A stretch of 43,969 nt of DNA from Chloroflexota bacterium (GCA_016876035.1 VGOE01000015.1:1-43969), one strand, 5' to 3'. Shown: positions 1 to 8,501, counted from the first letter of the stretch. Notes: generated by a model not told the origin, from the letters alone. Numbers and translations are program-made.

Positions 1-15
1 CATTCTCACCTCCTC
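1..15 (-). promoter_or_regulatory. Ribosome binding site and start codon of a leftward gene leaving the window
   Basis: The first three bases read as ATG on the minus strand. A perfect GAGGAGG Shine-Dalgarno lies five bases upstream of it (plus-strand bases 9-15). A leftward gene therefore starts exactly at the window edge; nothing of its product can be seen. It is divergent from the regulator/lipoprotein cluster that follows. Confidence 0.6.
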
Positions 16-111
16 GGTGTGTTATTCTCCTTGTCCAGTCTAACCTAAAACTCATGCCTTTTGTAGCTGCCACCATCTCCTTAATCGCTGATCTTGGGTA
101 ACATGTAATTC

Positions 112-140
112 TTGACATGTGACCTCTTGTGCCTTACGAT
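112..140 (+). promoter_or_regulatory. Sigma70-like promoter
   Basis: A perfect TTGACA at 112-117 is followed after 17 bases by TACGAT at 135-140. It sits 28 bases upstream of the short ORF at 169 and is the only good promoter seen before the lipoprotein gene, so it may drive both. Confidence 0.5.
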
Positions 141-168
141 TTCGCTACTACAGGTCAGAGGAACCACT

Positions 169-246
169 ATGAAGAATGCGAAGAAATGGACTTTCCTAAC
201 CAACCATGACCTAGCCGCGTGCTTTCAGGAGTTGACAAACGAGTGA
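169..246 (+). pseudogene. Truncated copy of the winged-helix regulator 5' end
   Basis: A 25-codon ORF begins MKNAKKWTFLTNH and then changes to unrelated sequence and stops. Its first 13 residues match the start of the intact winged-helix regulator at 1450 (VKNAKKWTFLTNH), and the DNA matches over about 40 bases with only a few differences. It is therefore the 5' remnant of a duplicated regulator gene, interrupted after codon 13. The remnant and the intact gene bracket the lipoprotein gene. Alternatively it could be a translated leader peptide, but the abrupt loss of similarity favours a broken gene. Confidence 0.6.
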
Positions 247-308
247 GAGCATTGAAGCCGCAATAGCAAAAAAAGAAAGGGAGGGATGAGATTAAAAGAT
301 TTCTGATT

Positions 309-1355
309 GTGCTTTGCATAGTAGCCGTTCTACTGCCGGTGGCGGCCTGCGGCAAAGGAGATACTGGAGCCAAAGGAGACGCGGCGGCCATAGAAGACAC
401 CATAAAAGGATTTGTCACGGCCTATAACGCCAGCAACTTCGCCAAGTGCCTGACCTATTTTACTGACTACGGCGATGAAGATGATGCGCTGGCTTCCCTG
501 TCATTTCTGAGGAGTATGTCAGGCAAGCTGGTCCTCAAAGAGGTCCGGGATATTTCCATCAGTGACCAGACAGCCACAGCCACGGTAGTCTTCACCATCG
601 GCGGTGAAAAAGGGACAGACCAGATGCAGCTCAGGAAAGTACAGGGCAAGTGGAAGATCGTCTGGGAGCAGGAGGCTCTAACCGGGGAGGCTGCTGCCAT
701 CAGAGACGCTGTGGTAGGCTATCTGGCAGCCTACAACGCGGGAGACTTCGCTGGGTGCCTGGCCTATCTCACTGGTTTCGGCGGTGCGCAAGAGGCCAGG
801 GGTTCACTATCACTGATCAAGGAGCACATCGGGACCATAACCTTCGTCGAAATCGGGGGCATTTACATCGTCGGTGAGAGAGCCACGGCCCAAGTGGACT
901 ATGTCTTCTGGTGGAAAACGTTCTCACGTGAAATAGAGTTCGGAAAAGAGGCCGGTGCCTGGAAGATAGTGTGCGGACCTCCGATGGAGATAGGAACACA
1001 ACTGCCAATGCCGTCGTGGACAGTGAAAAGGCTTATCCCGGGCACTGTTGAGATAGCCGCCGATCTCAGTGGCGTCGTGGAGGCGAAACTGTGTGTGTTG
1101 GATGGAGACGACGGCACACAGGCCTGGCTGTGGGAGGCATGGCGGGTCCGGAATGTGGGGTCCCAGACGTTGCACCTGAACATTGTCCTGGAAAGCTACG
1201 GTGAAGACGGTTCAAGGTGGGGCGGAGGTGGAGGCTCCCTTTCAGCCGACTTGGTACCTGGCGAAGTGGAAGGGCCCGACTATACTCAATCCACGTTGTA
1301 TGACCTGGGGTATGGTCCTTCGTACTACAAGTTAATCATTGAGAGCGCGAGCTAG
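309..1355 (+). CDS. Secreted lipoprotein with two tandem NTF2-like domains
   Basis: The N-terminus is a lipoprotein signal peptide: a hydrophobic stretch ending in the lipobox V-A-A-C, with Cys14 of the called ORF as the lipidation site. Two homologous ~95-residue units follow (about 22-120 and 125-222). Each starts AAI-D, contains AYNA-(S/G)-(N/D)-FA-C, then an YFTDYG/YLTGFG loop, and ends in GKWKIVW/GAWKIVC. This is the pattern of SnoaL/DUF4878-like NTF2 folds. The C-terminal ~120 residues, rich in Gly and aromatics, look like a separate beta-rich domain that I cannot name. The function is unknown; an extracytoplasmic binding or scaffold role is inferred. The called GTG start lacks the basic n-region. 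In-frame codons upstream encode K-R-F-L-I directly after an AGGGAGG ribosome site, so translation may start at ATT 291, or one A may be missing near 294-297. Confidence 0.75.
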   Translation: MLCIVAVLLPVAACGKGDTGAKGDAAAIEDTIKGFVTAYNASNFAKCLTYFTDYGDEDDALASLSFLRSMSGKLVLKEVRDISISDQTATATVVFTIGGEKGTDQMQLRKVQGKWKIVWEQEALTGEAAAIRDAVVGYLAAYNAGDFAGCLAYLTGFGGAQEARGSLSLIKEHIGTITFVEIGGIYIVGERATAQVDYVFWWKTFSREIEFGKEAGAWKIVCGPPMEIGTQLPMPSWTVKRLIPGTVEIAADLSGVVEAKLCVLDGDDGTQAWLWEAWRVRNVGSQTLHLNIVLESYGEDGSRWGGGGGSLSADLVPGEVEGPDYTQSTLYDLGYGPSYYKLIIESAS

Positions 1356-1392
1356 TGCAACAAGTGCCGCGTGTTGACAGAGTAGCCCCGCG

Positions 1393-1421
1393 TTGCCTGG
1401 GCATGGAGGATGTGCTACAGT
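1393..1421 (+). promoter_or_regulatory. Sigma70-like promoter of the winged-helix regulator
   Basis: TTGCCT (1393-1398), a 17-base spacer and TACAGT (1416-1421, with an extended TG upstream) lie 28 bases before the GTG start at 1450. This argues against the longer open frame that begins at 1393. Confidence 0.4.
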
Positions 1422-1449
1422 GGCATTTGCTGCAAACGGAGGGATGCTT

Positions 1450-1773
1450 GTGAAGAATGCGAAGAAGTGGACATTCCTGACCAATCATGCCATGGTATTG
1501 AATTGCATAGCCCGTGGCCCTTCCGCAACTGCCTGGGAAATATCCATGGCCATAGGCATTCAGGAAAGGTCTACCAGAAGGATCATTGCCGACCTGGTTG
1601 AGGCAGGCTATGTCTCGACTCAGAAGGAGGGGAGACGTAACCGCTACGCGATACAAGAACACCTGCCTTTGCGTCATCCCAACAACAGCGCGACAGAAGT
1701 AGGCGATCTACTTAGAATACTGAATCCCAAGAGACATAAGCGGTCGTCAGGAAGGTCAAAAGAGTCAGGTTGA
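1450..1773 (+). CDS. Winged helix-turn-helix transcriptional regulator (MarR-like)
   Basis: A 107-residue DNA-binding protein. It reads TFLTNHAMVLNCIA, then an AxxIGIxERSTRRII recognition helix, then the wing ADLVEAGYVSTQKEGRRN, followed by a LPLRHP tail. This is a compact winged helix with no ligand domain, of a kind I associate with soil and subsurface bacteria. The GTG at 1450 is preferred because the GGAGGG ribosome site (1438-1443) lies six bases upstream; the ATG at 1444 directly abuts it. The broken copy at 169 also begins at the equivalent codon. The neighbouring lipoprotein gene is a plausible target; this is inference from position only. Confidence 0.75.
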   Translation: MKNAKKWTFLTNHAMVLNCIARGPSATAWEISMAIGIQERSTRRIIADLVEAGYVSTQKEGRRNRYAIQEHLPLRHPNNSATEVGDLLRILNPKRHKRSSGRSKESG

Positions 1774-1916
1774 ACGGGGTACTTGACCGTGGGGCACGAG
1801 TAGATGATGCAAAGCGGTGATTGTGGGGATAGCGTGACGATCCCCTCACAGGCAAGTCTCCCTGAGCCGTGCAGGGTGAACTCGCCGCCAATACTACACC
1901 GCTGAAGGAGGTAGAG

Positions 1917-2375
1917 ATGTTTGGCAAAGGGAAGATAGAGGTAGCAATCCCGAAGACACATTTCGCCCCGGGAGACACAATTTCCGGGAAAGTCGTCTTG
2001 ACTCTCAAGAAACCGGTGAAGGCCAAAGAGGCGAGTATTTCGTTGGTCGGGGAGCAGGCGATAACCCGAGGCGGTGGCTTGGCCGGTGGAGAGAGAAAGC
2101 AGGAGACGGAGCGCTTCTACGACTTCAAGGTGAGCCTGGATGGCGAAAAGGAGTATGGGAAAAGAGTAGAGTACCCTTTCGAGATGAAGATACCGGCGGA
2201 CATCCTGAGCGCTCGTGGGCAATTGCCTCAGCCGGGAGGCAAGGTGGGACAGGCAGTCAAGATTGCTCAGGTGGTGGCAGGGGCGGGGGTCTCGACCAGG
2301 TGGTATCTTCTGGCTAAGCTCGACGTCCCACGTGGCATAGACGTTAAGAAGAAGACTGACGTAATAATTGGTTAG
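1917..2375 (+). CDS. Spo0M/arrestin-like protein
   Basis: A 152-residue cytosolic beta-sandwich protein starting MFGKGKIEV. The PGDTISGKVVLTL strand motif and the EYPFEMKIP segment are typical of the arrestin-N-like fold of the Spo0M family. The C-terminus WYLLAKLDVPRGIDVKKK matches the usual family ending. Bacillus Spo0M affects sporulation, but homologues in non-sporulating bacteria have no settled role, so only the family is assigned. The start at 1917 follows AAGGAGG (1905-1911); the open frame upstream of it has no ribosome site. A remnant of a phosphate permease lies directly downstream. Confidence 0.75.
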   Translation: MFGKGKIEVAIPKTHFAPGDTISGKVVLTLKKPVKAKEASISLVGEQAITRGGGLAGGERKQETERFYDFKVSLDGEKEYGKRVEYPFEMKIPADILSARGQLPQPGGKVGQAVKIAQVVAGAGVSTRWYLLAKLDVPRGIDVKKKTDVIIG

Positions 2376-2386
2376 GCCCTTCCTAA

Positions 2387-2518
2387 CGTGACATCCCCCA
2401 CCTGTCAGCCGTGCGCTGGGGGGTGGGCCGGAACATTGTCACCGCCTGGCTCCTCACCTTCCCCATCTGCGCCGCCCTTTCTGCCGTGTTTGCTCTGATG
2501 TTCCGCTGCCTGCTTTGA
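2387..2518 (+). pseudogene. 3' remnant of a PiT-family inorganic phosphate permease
   Basis: The frame that stops at 2516-2518 reads HLSAVRWGVGRNIVTAWLLT followed by a hydrophobic helix (FPICAALSAVFALMF). This is the characteristic last transmembrane segment of PiT phosphate transporters (x-VRWGVARNIVxAWxLTxP). Only about 43 codons remain, and an in-frame stop precedes them at 2384. The rest of the gene is absent, so this is a deletion remnant next to the Spo0M-like gene. Confidence 0.6.
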
Positions 2519-2886
2519 TTTGTTCGGACGCATGCAAGACGCGTTCCGTTTCAGAGTCGCGGTGCTCAGGTACTCAGACCGCCAACACCGACCGTGGGTA
2601 ACGCGTTTGTTTGTCATTTCAGCCCTCTCTATACCCATGCCTCCGTTCCCTTCCCATTCAGCCCATTCTGTTCCGGCTGTTGGTCTCCAGGCTAGCAGGC
2701 GCGGTCAGACTGAAGTTCTACAGTTTGTTGAAAAAAAGGGTGGTTTCATTCGGGAAAATGAGCATGGCACAAAGTCTTGGCACTACATCCACAATCGGTC
2801 TGGCCCTTGGCGGCACCGCCACCCGTCAACCATGACAGCAGCAGATAAAACGTATCCCGCAAGATTGCAGTGCTGGAGCTTGGCTC
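2519..2886. other. Intergenic stretch with no recognisable gene
   Basis: Open frames here have no ribosome site, no codon bias and no recognisable motif. It separates the rightward Spo0M/PiT remnant from the end of the leftward flavoenzyme operon. I see no clear terminator hairpin. Confidence 0.4.
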
Positions 2887-4890
2887 CTAAATCTTCCTTC
2901 CCACCTCTGACCCTTCAGCAATAGCCTCCAGCGCCTTGCGGGGCTGCTTGGCATCGCCAATAACATAGACCTCGGCCACTTTACCTTTGATCTTCTGGCT
3001 CAACTCGTCCACCGACTTAGCACCCAAGGCCAGGATGATAGCATCCATGCCGCAGATAGTTTGCTGCACCTGCCCATCCTTGAGGACCAACGTCCCATCG
3101 CTAAGGGTCTCCTTCACGGTCTTAACAATCACCACACCGTCCTCAAGAATTTCTTTGACCTTGGTACAGGTCAGGATGTTGACCCCACTCTCCCGCAGCC
3201 TCTGCAGCAGCAACGTCCTGCCCTCAGGCACGATATCCATGCCCACACTGTCCAGCATCTCCACAATCGTCACAGCAGTGCGACCGACGACCGGATTATC
3301 GCCCGGGCTGGCCAGGTACTCAGCCACCTCAAGGCCTACCATGCCCCCGCCAAGCACCAAGACGTTGCCGCACGGCACAAAGACTTTACCCGCCAGAACA
3401 TCATGGGCAGAAACTACCTTGTCGCCCTTTATACCAGGAATATTAGGGACGAGGGACTCGCCACCGCTGGCCACAATGACCACATCCGGTTTCACCTCGG
3501 CCACAAGCTCCGGTGTGACCCTGGTGTTCCACTTCATTATAACCCCGGCCTTCTGCGCCTGGGTACGGAGATACTTGATGCCTTTCGATAGCTCTTGCTT
3601 CATAGGAGGCACAGCAGCCAGCTTAAGCTGCCCCCCGGGCTCTGTATCTTTTTCATAGAGGGTAACCTGATGTCCCCTCAAGGCAGCCACTCGTGCTGCC
3701 TCCAGTCCCCCAGGGCCAGCACCCACCACCATCACCTTTTTCGGCTTGGTTGCTGGAGTAATGGCCATCTCCTTCTCCCTGCCCACAGTGGGATTGATGA
3801 AGCAGGTCATCGGCCTGCCCTCAGCCCGACCAGCGATACATCCCAGCCCGCAGCCCACACAGGGGGCAATGTCATCGAACCTTCCTTCTGCTGCCTTGTT
3901 AGGCAGCTCTGGATCAGCCAGGAGCGCTCGCCCCATAACTATCACATCCGCCTGGTTTCTGCGCAGTATATCCTCCGCTAACCTGGGATCATTGATCCTG
4001 CCTACCACCATTACTGGTATATCTACCACTTCCTTGATCGCTGCCGAGAAAGCCACATTCAGGCCCCGCGGTGTACCGGTGGGAGGCAATATGCGCCAGG
4101 ACATTTGAGGAAATGTGCCGCTGGAGATATGGAAAGCATCCACCCCGGCCTCAGCCAGAATGGGAGCGATGTACTGTGTCTCCTCCAGGTTACGACCGCC
4201 CGGTGTCAGTTCATCCCCGGAGAGCCTCATGATTATGGGAAAGTCAGTACCCGCCTTGGCGCGGATATTCTTGATAACCTCCAGAGGCAGCTTGAGGCGA
4301 TCCTCAATTGAGCCACCATAGGCATCGGTCCGTCTGTTGCGCAAAGACGAGATGAAGGAGCCCAACAGCATATAGCTATGCGCTGCATGAAGTTCCAACC
4401 CATCACATCCAGCCTCCCTGGCCCGCCTGGCCGCGTCACCGAACTGCTCTACTATACGCTCGATCTCTGCTGCACTTAGCTCCCGACAGATCTGCTTGTG
4501 GCTATGGGACAGAATAACAGAGGGGCCCACCGGCTGGATCCCGTAGAAGAAAGAAACTGACTCTGGCCCTGGATGAGAAATCTGAGGCACTATCTTGGAT
4601 CCGTGGGCATGGACAGCATCCGTCAACTGCCGCATGGCAGGAATAAGCTTGTCATCCCACAGGCCGACAGTGTGCTGCACATAGGGAAACTTGGCATCTA
4701 TTGAGGTGACTTCCAGGATAATCAACGCCGCCCCGCCTCGCGCCCGGGCCTCGATATAGGCTCTGTACCCCTCAGAGACGCTGCCATCAGGATTGGCATA
4801 GTTGGTGGCCATGGGAGCCATGGCGATGCGGTTTTTTAGTTTCATGGAATTGATTTTGATAGGGCTGAACAGCTTTTGCAGTGATTTCAC
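2887..4890 (-). CDS. 2,4-dienoyl-CoA reductase-like NADH:flavin oxidoreductase (OYE family, Fe-S/FAD)
   Basis: A 667-residue multidomain flavoenzyme. Residues 1-340 form the FMN-binding Old Yellow Enzyme barrel (start LFSPIKI, HAAHSYMLLGSF active-site loop, VVGRINDP and VMGRALLADP phosphate-binding strands). Cys344, 347, 351 and 363 (C-x2-C-x3-C-x11-C) match the 4Fe-4S ligands of E. coli FadH. An FAD domain follows (VMVVGAGPGG near 388) with a second nucleotide fold (LVLGGGMVG near 512). The family passes electrons from NAD(P)H through FAD, the cluster and FMN to enoyl or enone substrates; FadH reduces 2,4-dienoyl-CoA, and the bile-acid enzymes BaiCD/BaiH belong here. The substrate is unknown. 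It starts with GTG after AGGGGATC. It lies 51 bases downstream of its paralogue, so the two are probably one transcript. Confidence 0.85.
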   Translation of the reverse strand: MKSLQKLFSPIKINSMKLKNRIAMAPMATNYANPDGSVSEGYRAYIEARARGGAALIILEVTSIDAKFPYVQHTVGLWDDKLIPAMRQLTDAVHAHGSKIVPQISHPGPESVSFFYGIQPVGPSVILSHSHKQICRELSAAEIERIVEQFGDAARRAREAGCDGLELHAAHSYMLLGSFISSLRNRRTDAYGGSIEDRLKLPLEVIKNIRAKAGTDFPIIMRLSGDELTPGGRNLEETQYIAPILAEAGVDAFHISSGTFPQMSWRILPPTGTPRGLNVAFSAAIKEVVDIPVMVVGRINDPRLAEDILRRNQADVIVMGRALLADPELPNKAAEGRFDDIAPCVGCGLGCIAGRAEGRPMTCFINPTVGREKEMAITPATKPKKVMVVGAGPGGLEAARVAALRGHQVTLYEKDTEPGGQLKLAAVPPMKQELSKGIKYLRTQAQKAGVIMKWNTRVTPELVAEVKPDVVIVASGGESLVPNIPGIKGDKVVSAHDVLAGKVFVPCGNVLVLGGGMVGLEVAEYLASPGDNPVVGRTAVTIVEMLDSVGMDIVPEGRTLLLQRLRESGVNILTCTKVKEILEDGVVIVKTVKETLSDGTLVLKDGQVQQTICGMDAIILALGAKSVDELSQKIKGKVAEVYVIGDAKQPRKALEAIAEGSEVGRKI

Positions 4891-4941
4891 CTTTGATCCC
4901 CTTTCTGTCGACTCTAAATAAACCCTGCCCGGCAGATTCAG

Positions 4942-7005
4942 CTATATCTTGCAGGCGATACTCATAGCGTCGGCAACAGCCTTCTTTATCAAGCCCAGTT
5001 CGGCACAGTCGCCCGCGACGTAGATTTCCGGTACCCTCCCTTCAAGAGCGCGGGATAGTTCCAAATTGGGCTTCACTTCGCCAGCCAGAATCACAGTGTC
5101 CCCCTCAACCACCTGCTTCTCCCCTCGCTCAGAAGCAATGATCACTCCCTTCGGCAGTATCTCCTCACACTTCACTCCAAGCATAACGGTAACGCCGTTC
5201 TCTTGAAGTTGACCCTCCAGTTCTGTTTTTCTCTTCAGCCCCACCTCAGGCGCAATCTGCCCCCCACCTTCCACAATGGTCACCTTTCTGCCCCTCTCCG
5301 CCAGGAAAACTGCCAACTCACAGCCAGCCAGATCGCCACCCACTACAACTACTCTCTTGCCCACCGGCATCCACAGCTTTGTCAGACGCCTTACACGCGA
5401 CGCCGTTAGGTAGCGCTGCATGAAAGGAGAGCCAAGATACAGACCCAGTCTCTGCCACAATGGAAGCTTGTTAACTCCGCCCTCTTTGAGATGACCACCA
5501 AGCATCTGCTTCAATCCCGGACCGCTGAGCACGTTGCGCCCCCCATCCCCAAGGATGCTGGGCGCTACCAGATTGGGCCCTAAGGCCACAATGACTACGT
5601 CCGGCTTGACGTTTTCCACAAGCTCCGGCGTGACTTCTCTTCCGAGCTTGATCTCCACAGGCAGTCGTTTCATTTGTGTGACTAGGTATTTTAGGAAATC
5701 GTCATTGTCGCTGTGAACCGTGCAGGCAAAAGTCAACGACCCACCTAGCCGTTGCTGTTTCTCATATAGGGTTACCTTGTGCCCACGCAATGCTGCACCT
5801 CTGGCGGCTTCCATCCCCGCCGGACCACCACCTATCACCATTACCTTCCTGGCTCGATCAGCCCGATCCAGCCGGTACTCTCCTTCTTTCCCAGTAGCAG
5901 CATTGATCGCACAGGCTGTAGATCCGTCACTGAAGAAGGAGTCGAAACAGTGATGACAGGAAATACACCGACGGATGTCTTTCCACCTGCCTTCTGCCGC
6001 TTTCCGGGGCAGTTCCGGGTCAGCCAGCATGGGCCGCCCCATTACTATCAGGTCTGCCTGGTTCTTTTGCAGTATGTCCTCGGCGAATTGAGGATCATGT
6101 ATCCTTCCCACCACCATGATGGGCACATCTACCACTTTCTTGATGGCCGCCGCAGCCGGTACATTCAAACCGTCTGGGAAAGCCGATCCTGTGATGATGT
6201 TCGTGGCCAGGTTGTCGTCAATCACCCCGCCGGAAACATGGAAGGCATCCACCCCTGCCTCGACCAGCATGGGAGCAATCTGCTGCGTCCCACGGATGTC
6301 TCGGGCACCGGGGGCACGTTCATCGCCGGAGATTCGGATTGTCAGAGGGAAATCATGCCCTGCCCTGGCTTTCATACTTTTGATGACGGCTATGGGGAAT
6401 TTGAGGCGCCCCTCAACAGTGCTGCCATTGTAGGCATCTGTCCGCTTGTTGCGCAGAGACGACAAGAAAGAGCCTGCCAGCATATAGCTGTGAGCACAAT
6501 GAATCTCCATCCCATCGTAGCCGGCTTCCCTGGCCCGCCTGGCTGCCTCACCGTACTGCTCTATTGCCGTCTCAATCTCCTCTAAGGCAAGTTCCCGGCA
6601 CGTCAGGCCGGTCGCTGCTGATGTGACAATAGACGGCCCAACCGGCGGAATCTTGTAAAACAAGGGAGCTAGCGACTCTGGCCCCGGGTGGGATATCTGA
6701 GGCACCACCTTGGCCCCATGAGCATGTATCGCCTTCGTCAGCGCTTGGTGGCTGGCGATCAGCTTGTCGTCCCAAAGCCCTAGAGACAGCGGCTGATACT
6801 TGTGCGGACGGTCCACCGTACAAACTTCCACTGTAATTAGCCCCACTCCACCCCTAGCCCGTGCCTCATAGTAGTCAATCAGCCTCTGGGATGGGGTCTC
6901 ATCCTGGTTGGCATACTGCGTCGTCATCGGGGACATAACGAGGCGGTTTCTTAACTCCATAGTTCCAATCTTGATGGGGCTGAACAACTTGGTAAGTGAT
7001 GCCAC
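4942..7005 (-). CDS. Second 2,4-dienoyl-CoA reductase-like flavoenzyme, paralogue of the downstream gene
   Basis: A 687-residue paralogue with the same order: OYE barrel (1-345), Fe-S cysteines, FAD domain (VMVIGGGPAG) and a second Rossmann fold (VVVVGGDLAGCELA). The cysteines are 347, 350, 353 and 365, giving C-x2-C-x2-C-x11-C, one residue shorter between the second and third Cys than FadH. An extra ~60-residue, Leu/Arg-rich insertion precedes the second nucleotide fold (around LPLWQRLGLYLGSPF), also unlike the neighbour. The two enzymes therefore probably act on different substrates. The start is a GTG preceded by GAGGGAGGG. The C-terminus LKKA-type end AVADAMSIACKI suggests full length. 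It is the first gene of a leftward operon with a promoter at 7166-7195. Confidence 0.85.
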   Translation of the reverse strand: MASLTKLFSPIKIGTMELRNRLVMSPMTTQYANQDETPSQRLIDYYEARARGGVGLITVEVCTVDRPHKYQPLSLGLWDDKLIASHQALTKAIHAHGAKVVPQISHPGPESLAPLFYKIPPVGPSIVTSAATGLTCRELALEEIETAIEQYGEAARRAREAGYDGMEIHCAHSYMLAGSFLSSLRNKRTDAYNGSTVEGRLKFPIAVIKSMKARAGHDFPLTIRISGDERAPGARDIRGTQQIAPMLVEAGVDAFHVSGGVIDDNLATNIITGSAFPDGLNVPAAAAIKKVVDVPIMVVGRIHDPQFAEDILQKNQADLIVMGRPMLADPELPRKAAEGRWKDIRRCISCHHCFDSFFSDGSTACAINAATGKEGEYRLDRADRARKVMVIGGGPAGMEAARGAALRGHKVTLYEKQQRLGGSLTFACTVHSDNDDFLKYLVTQMKRLPVEIKLGREVTPELVENVKPDVVIVALGPNLVAPSILGDGGRNVLSGPGLKQMLGGHLKEGGVNKLPLWQRLGLYLGSPFMQRYLTASRVRRLTKLWMPVGKRVVVVGGDLAGCELAVFLAERGRKVTIVEGGGQIAPEVGLKRKTELEGQLQENGVTVMLGVKCEEILPKGVIIASERGEKQVVEGDTVILAGEVKPNLELSRALEGRVPEIYVAGDCAELGLIKKAVADAMSIACKI

Positions 7006-7165
7006 TCTTGACCCTCCCTCTCTTGAGCAAGCAACAACCAGACACAGTGAACCACGTGAGGCTAAAACAAACGAAGCCAGCAGCGAGGCGGTTGGTTTCA
7101 GCCCCGGCTGGCCAGCATCACTCGCGTGTCACTTGCCTATCAACTCGGCCTTCCGTACTAGCCGA

Positions 7166-7195
7166 ATAGTACAGATGAAGTGGGCGCAATGTCAA
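7166..7195 (-). promoter_or_regulatory. Promoter of the flavoenzyme operon
   Basis: On the minus strand a perfect TTGACA (7190-7195) is followed after 18 bases by TACTAT (7166-7171). It lies about 160 bases upstream of the first flavoenzyme gene, leaving a long 5' leader. I see no clear operator. The 328-base gap 7006-7333 holds no gene. Confidence 0.5.
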
Positions 7196-7333
7196 GTTAT
7201 CAAGATGAAGAGATCACTTAGCAACGAAGTCTCTTGCTTCCCGTGTCTTAGAGAACGATCCCTCAGCATTGGAGATCTGAACAGTCAGCAGTCTGTGTAT
7301 TCCCTTCATAGGACACAGACCGCACGCGATTAT

Positions 7334-8191
7334 TTACTGCTTCGCATCCGCGGGGCTTTTGAGTAGCTTGGGCGGAGGCCCCTTGCAGAACTCGCAGAGC
7401 AAAGCGGTAATCGGTGCTGGCTGCCTCAGTTCCAGGCCAATATCCAGGACATGGCCCAGGTCTTTGGCTCCAACATAATACGTCGGCGGTGGGGGATCGG
7501 TAAACATAGACTTAATCCATTCCCAGTTTTGGGCGGTGAAACTGTTCCCTGATCCTATCTTGATATGCTCAATCAGCATCTTCTCACTGGCACCATTTCT
7601 TATGCCCCAGTTGATGGACTCGTAAAGCATCCACGCATGTGCCGTAGCGTTCAAGTTGTTGACCAGCTTTACGATCTGGCCCATGCCGATCTCACCACAG
7701 TATGTTATCCTGCCCATGGTCAGCAGGACAGCGCGATACTTTTCCAGGGCATTCTTGTCACCACCTACGCTGATGCCTAAAGTCCCCGCCTCTGCACCCA
7801 TGCGTGCCCCGACAACCGGTGCATCCAGCACGTCCACCTTCTTAGGCCTTGCCGCTTCCGCCACCCTCTTGCAGAACGCCGGGGCAAACGTGCCCATAAG
7901 GAGAATCCCATCGCCTTCCTTCACTCCCTCCAGCAGTCCGTTAGGGCCAAAAATCACCTCTTCGGCCTGTTTGTCATTCTGAACCATGATGATGGTGACA
8001 TCCGAGGCCCTGGCTACTTCCCTTGGGTTTGCGGCCTCCTTAGCTCCAAGGCTTTTCATTGTCTCAATCGGCTCACGCCTTCGATGCCCGCATACAGTGG
8101 TCTCATAGCCGCCACCCACCACTCTCTTTGCCATCGGCAGTCCTATATCGCCCAGACCTATGAACCCGACCTTCTTGACTTCTCGCGCCAT
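7334..8191 (-). CDS. NAD(P)-dependent beta-hydroxyacid dehydrogenase (3-hydroxyisobutyrate dehydrogenase family)
   Basis: A 285-residue cytosolic oxidoreductase. The N-terminal Rossmann motif FIGLGDIGLPMAKR binds the nucleotide. DAPVVGARMGAEAGTL is the family substrate motif (usually DAPVSGG). GMGQIVKLVNN carries the catalytic Lys and Asn pair. Length is typical (about 290). Members oxidise 3-hydroxyisobutyrate, tartronate semialdehyde and related beta-hydroxyacids, and some reduce imines. The DAPVVGA variant and the C-terminal PPPPTYYVGAKDLGHVLD make the exact substrate uncertain. AAAGGAGG lies 7-14 bases upstream of the ATG. It may supply beta-hydroxyacid steps next to the enoyl/dienoyl reductases, but 328 bases and a separate promoter split it from them. 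Confidence 0.75.
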   Translation of the reverse strand: MAREVKKVGFIGLGDIGLPMAKRVVGGGYETTVCGHRRREPIETMKSLGAKEAANPREVARASDVTIIMVQNDKQAEEVIFGPNGLLEGVKEGDGILLMGTFAPAFCKRVAEAARPKKVDVLDAPVVGARMGAEAGTLGISVGGDKNALEKYRAVLLTMGRITYCGEIGMGQIVKLVNNLNATAHAWMLYESINWGIRNGASEKMLIEHIKIGSGNSFTAQNWEWIKSMFTDPPPPTYYVGAKDLGHVLDIGLELRQPAPITALLCEFCKGPPPKLLKSPADAKQ

Positions 8192-8341
8192 TCTGACACC
8201 TCCTTTGATTAGTGAGGCCGCTCAACTCTGGAAGGCCCCATTTTGGCTTCAATGCATGGGTTAAGCCACGCGCCCACCATCCCCCAGTGTACAAAAACTA
8301 TACCACATCCAGGACAACACCTGCAGCCCATATTGCAGCAC

Positions 8342-8501
8342 CTCAGCCACATGTTAGGCCTGAATGACGGCAGCACCTGCCTTCTTGTGTGGTCATCGCG
8401 CTCCTGCCCAATGTGAAGGACGCCATAGGCGAGCTCGGCAATCCCAGGACAGTGAGGCACCATCACACATTAAGGTGTCTGTCGGGTCCCTGACCTGAGG
8501 G
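8342..8501. repeat. Dispersed repeat, copy 1 (left of katG)
   Basis: Two blocks recur in the same order at 12082-12272. The first contains CAGCCACATG followed by GATGACGGCAGCACCTGC. The second contains GCGAGCTCGGCAATCCCAG and ends with a CCTGACCTGA segment. The copies differ by point changes and by an insertion between the blocks. The repeat does not code for protein. The two copies lie in the same orientation on either side of the perR-rbr-katG operon. Confidence 0.7.

Noticed and set aside
2520-2924. 134-aa plus-strand open frame
   Set aside because: Biased towards Ser/His/Pro with no recognisable domain, runs into the 3' end of the opposite gene.
2987-3658. 223-aa plus-strand open frame
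   Set aside because: Shadow of the flavoenzyme gene on the minus strand; Ser/Thr/Pro-rich without any motif.
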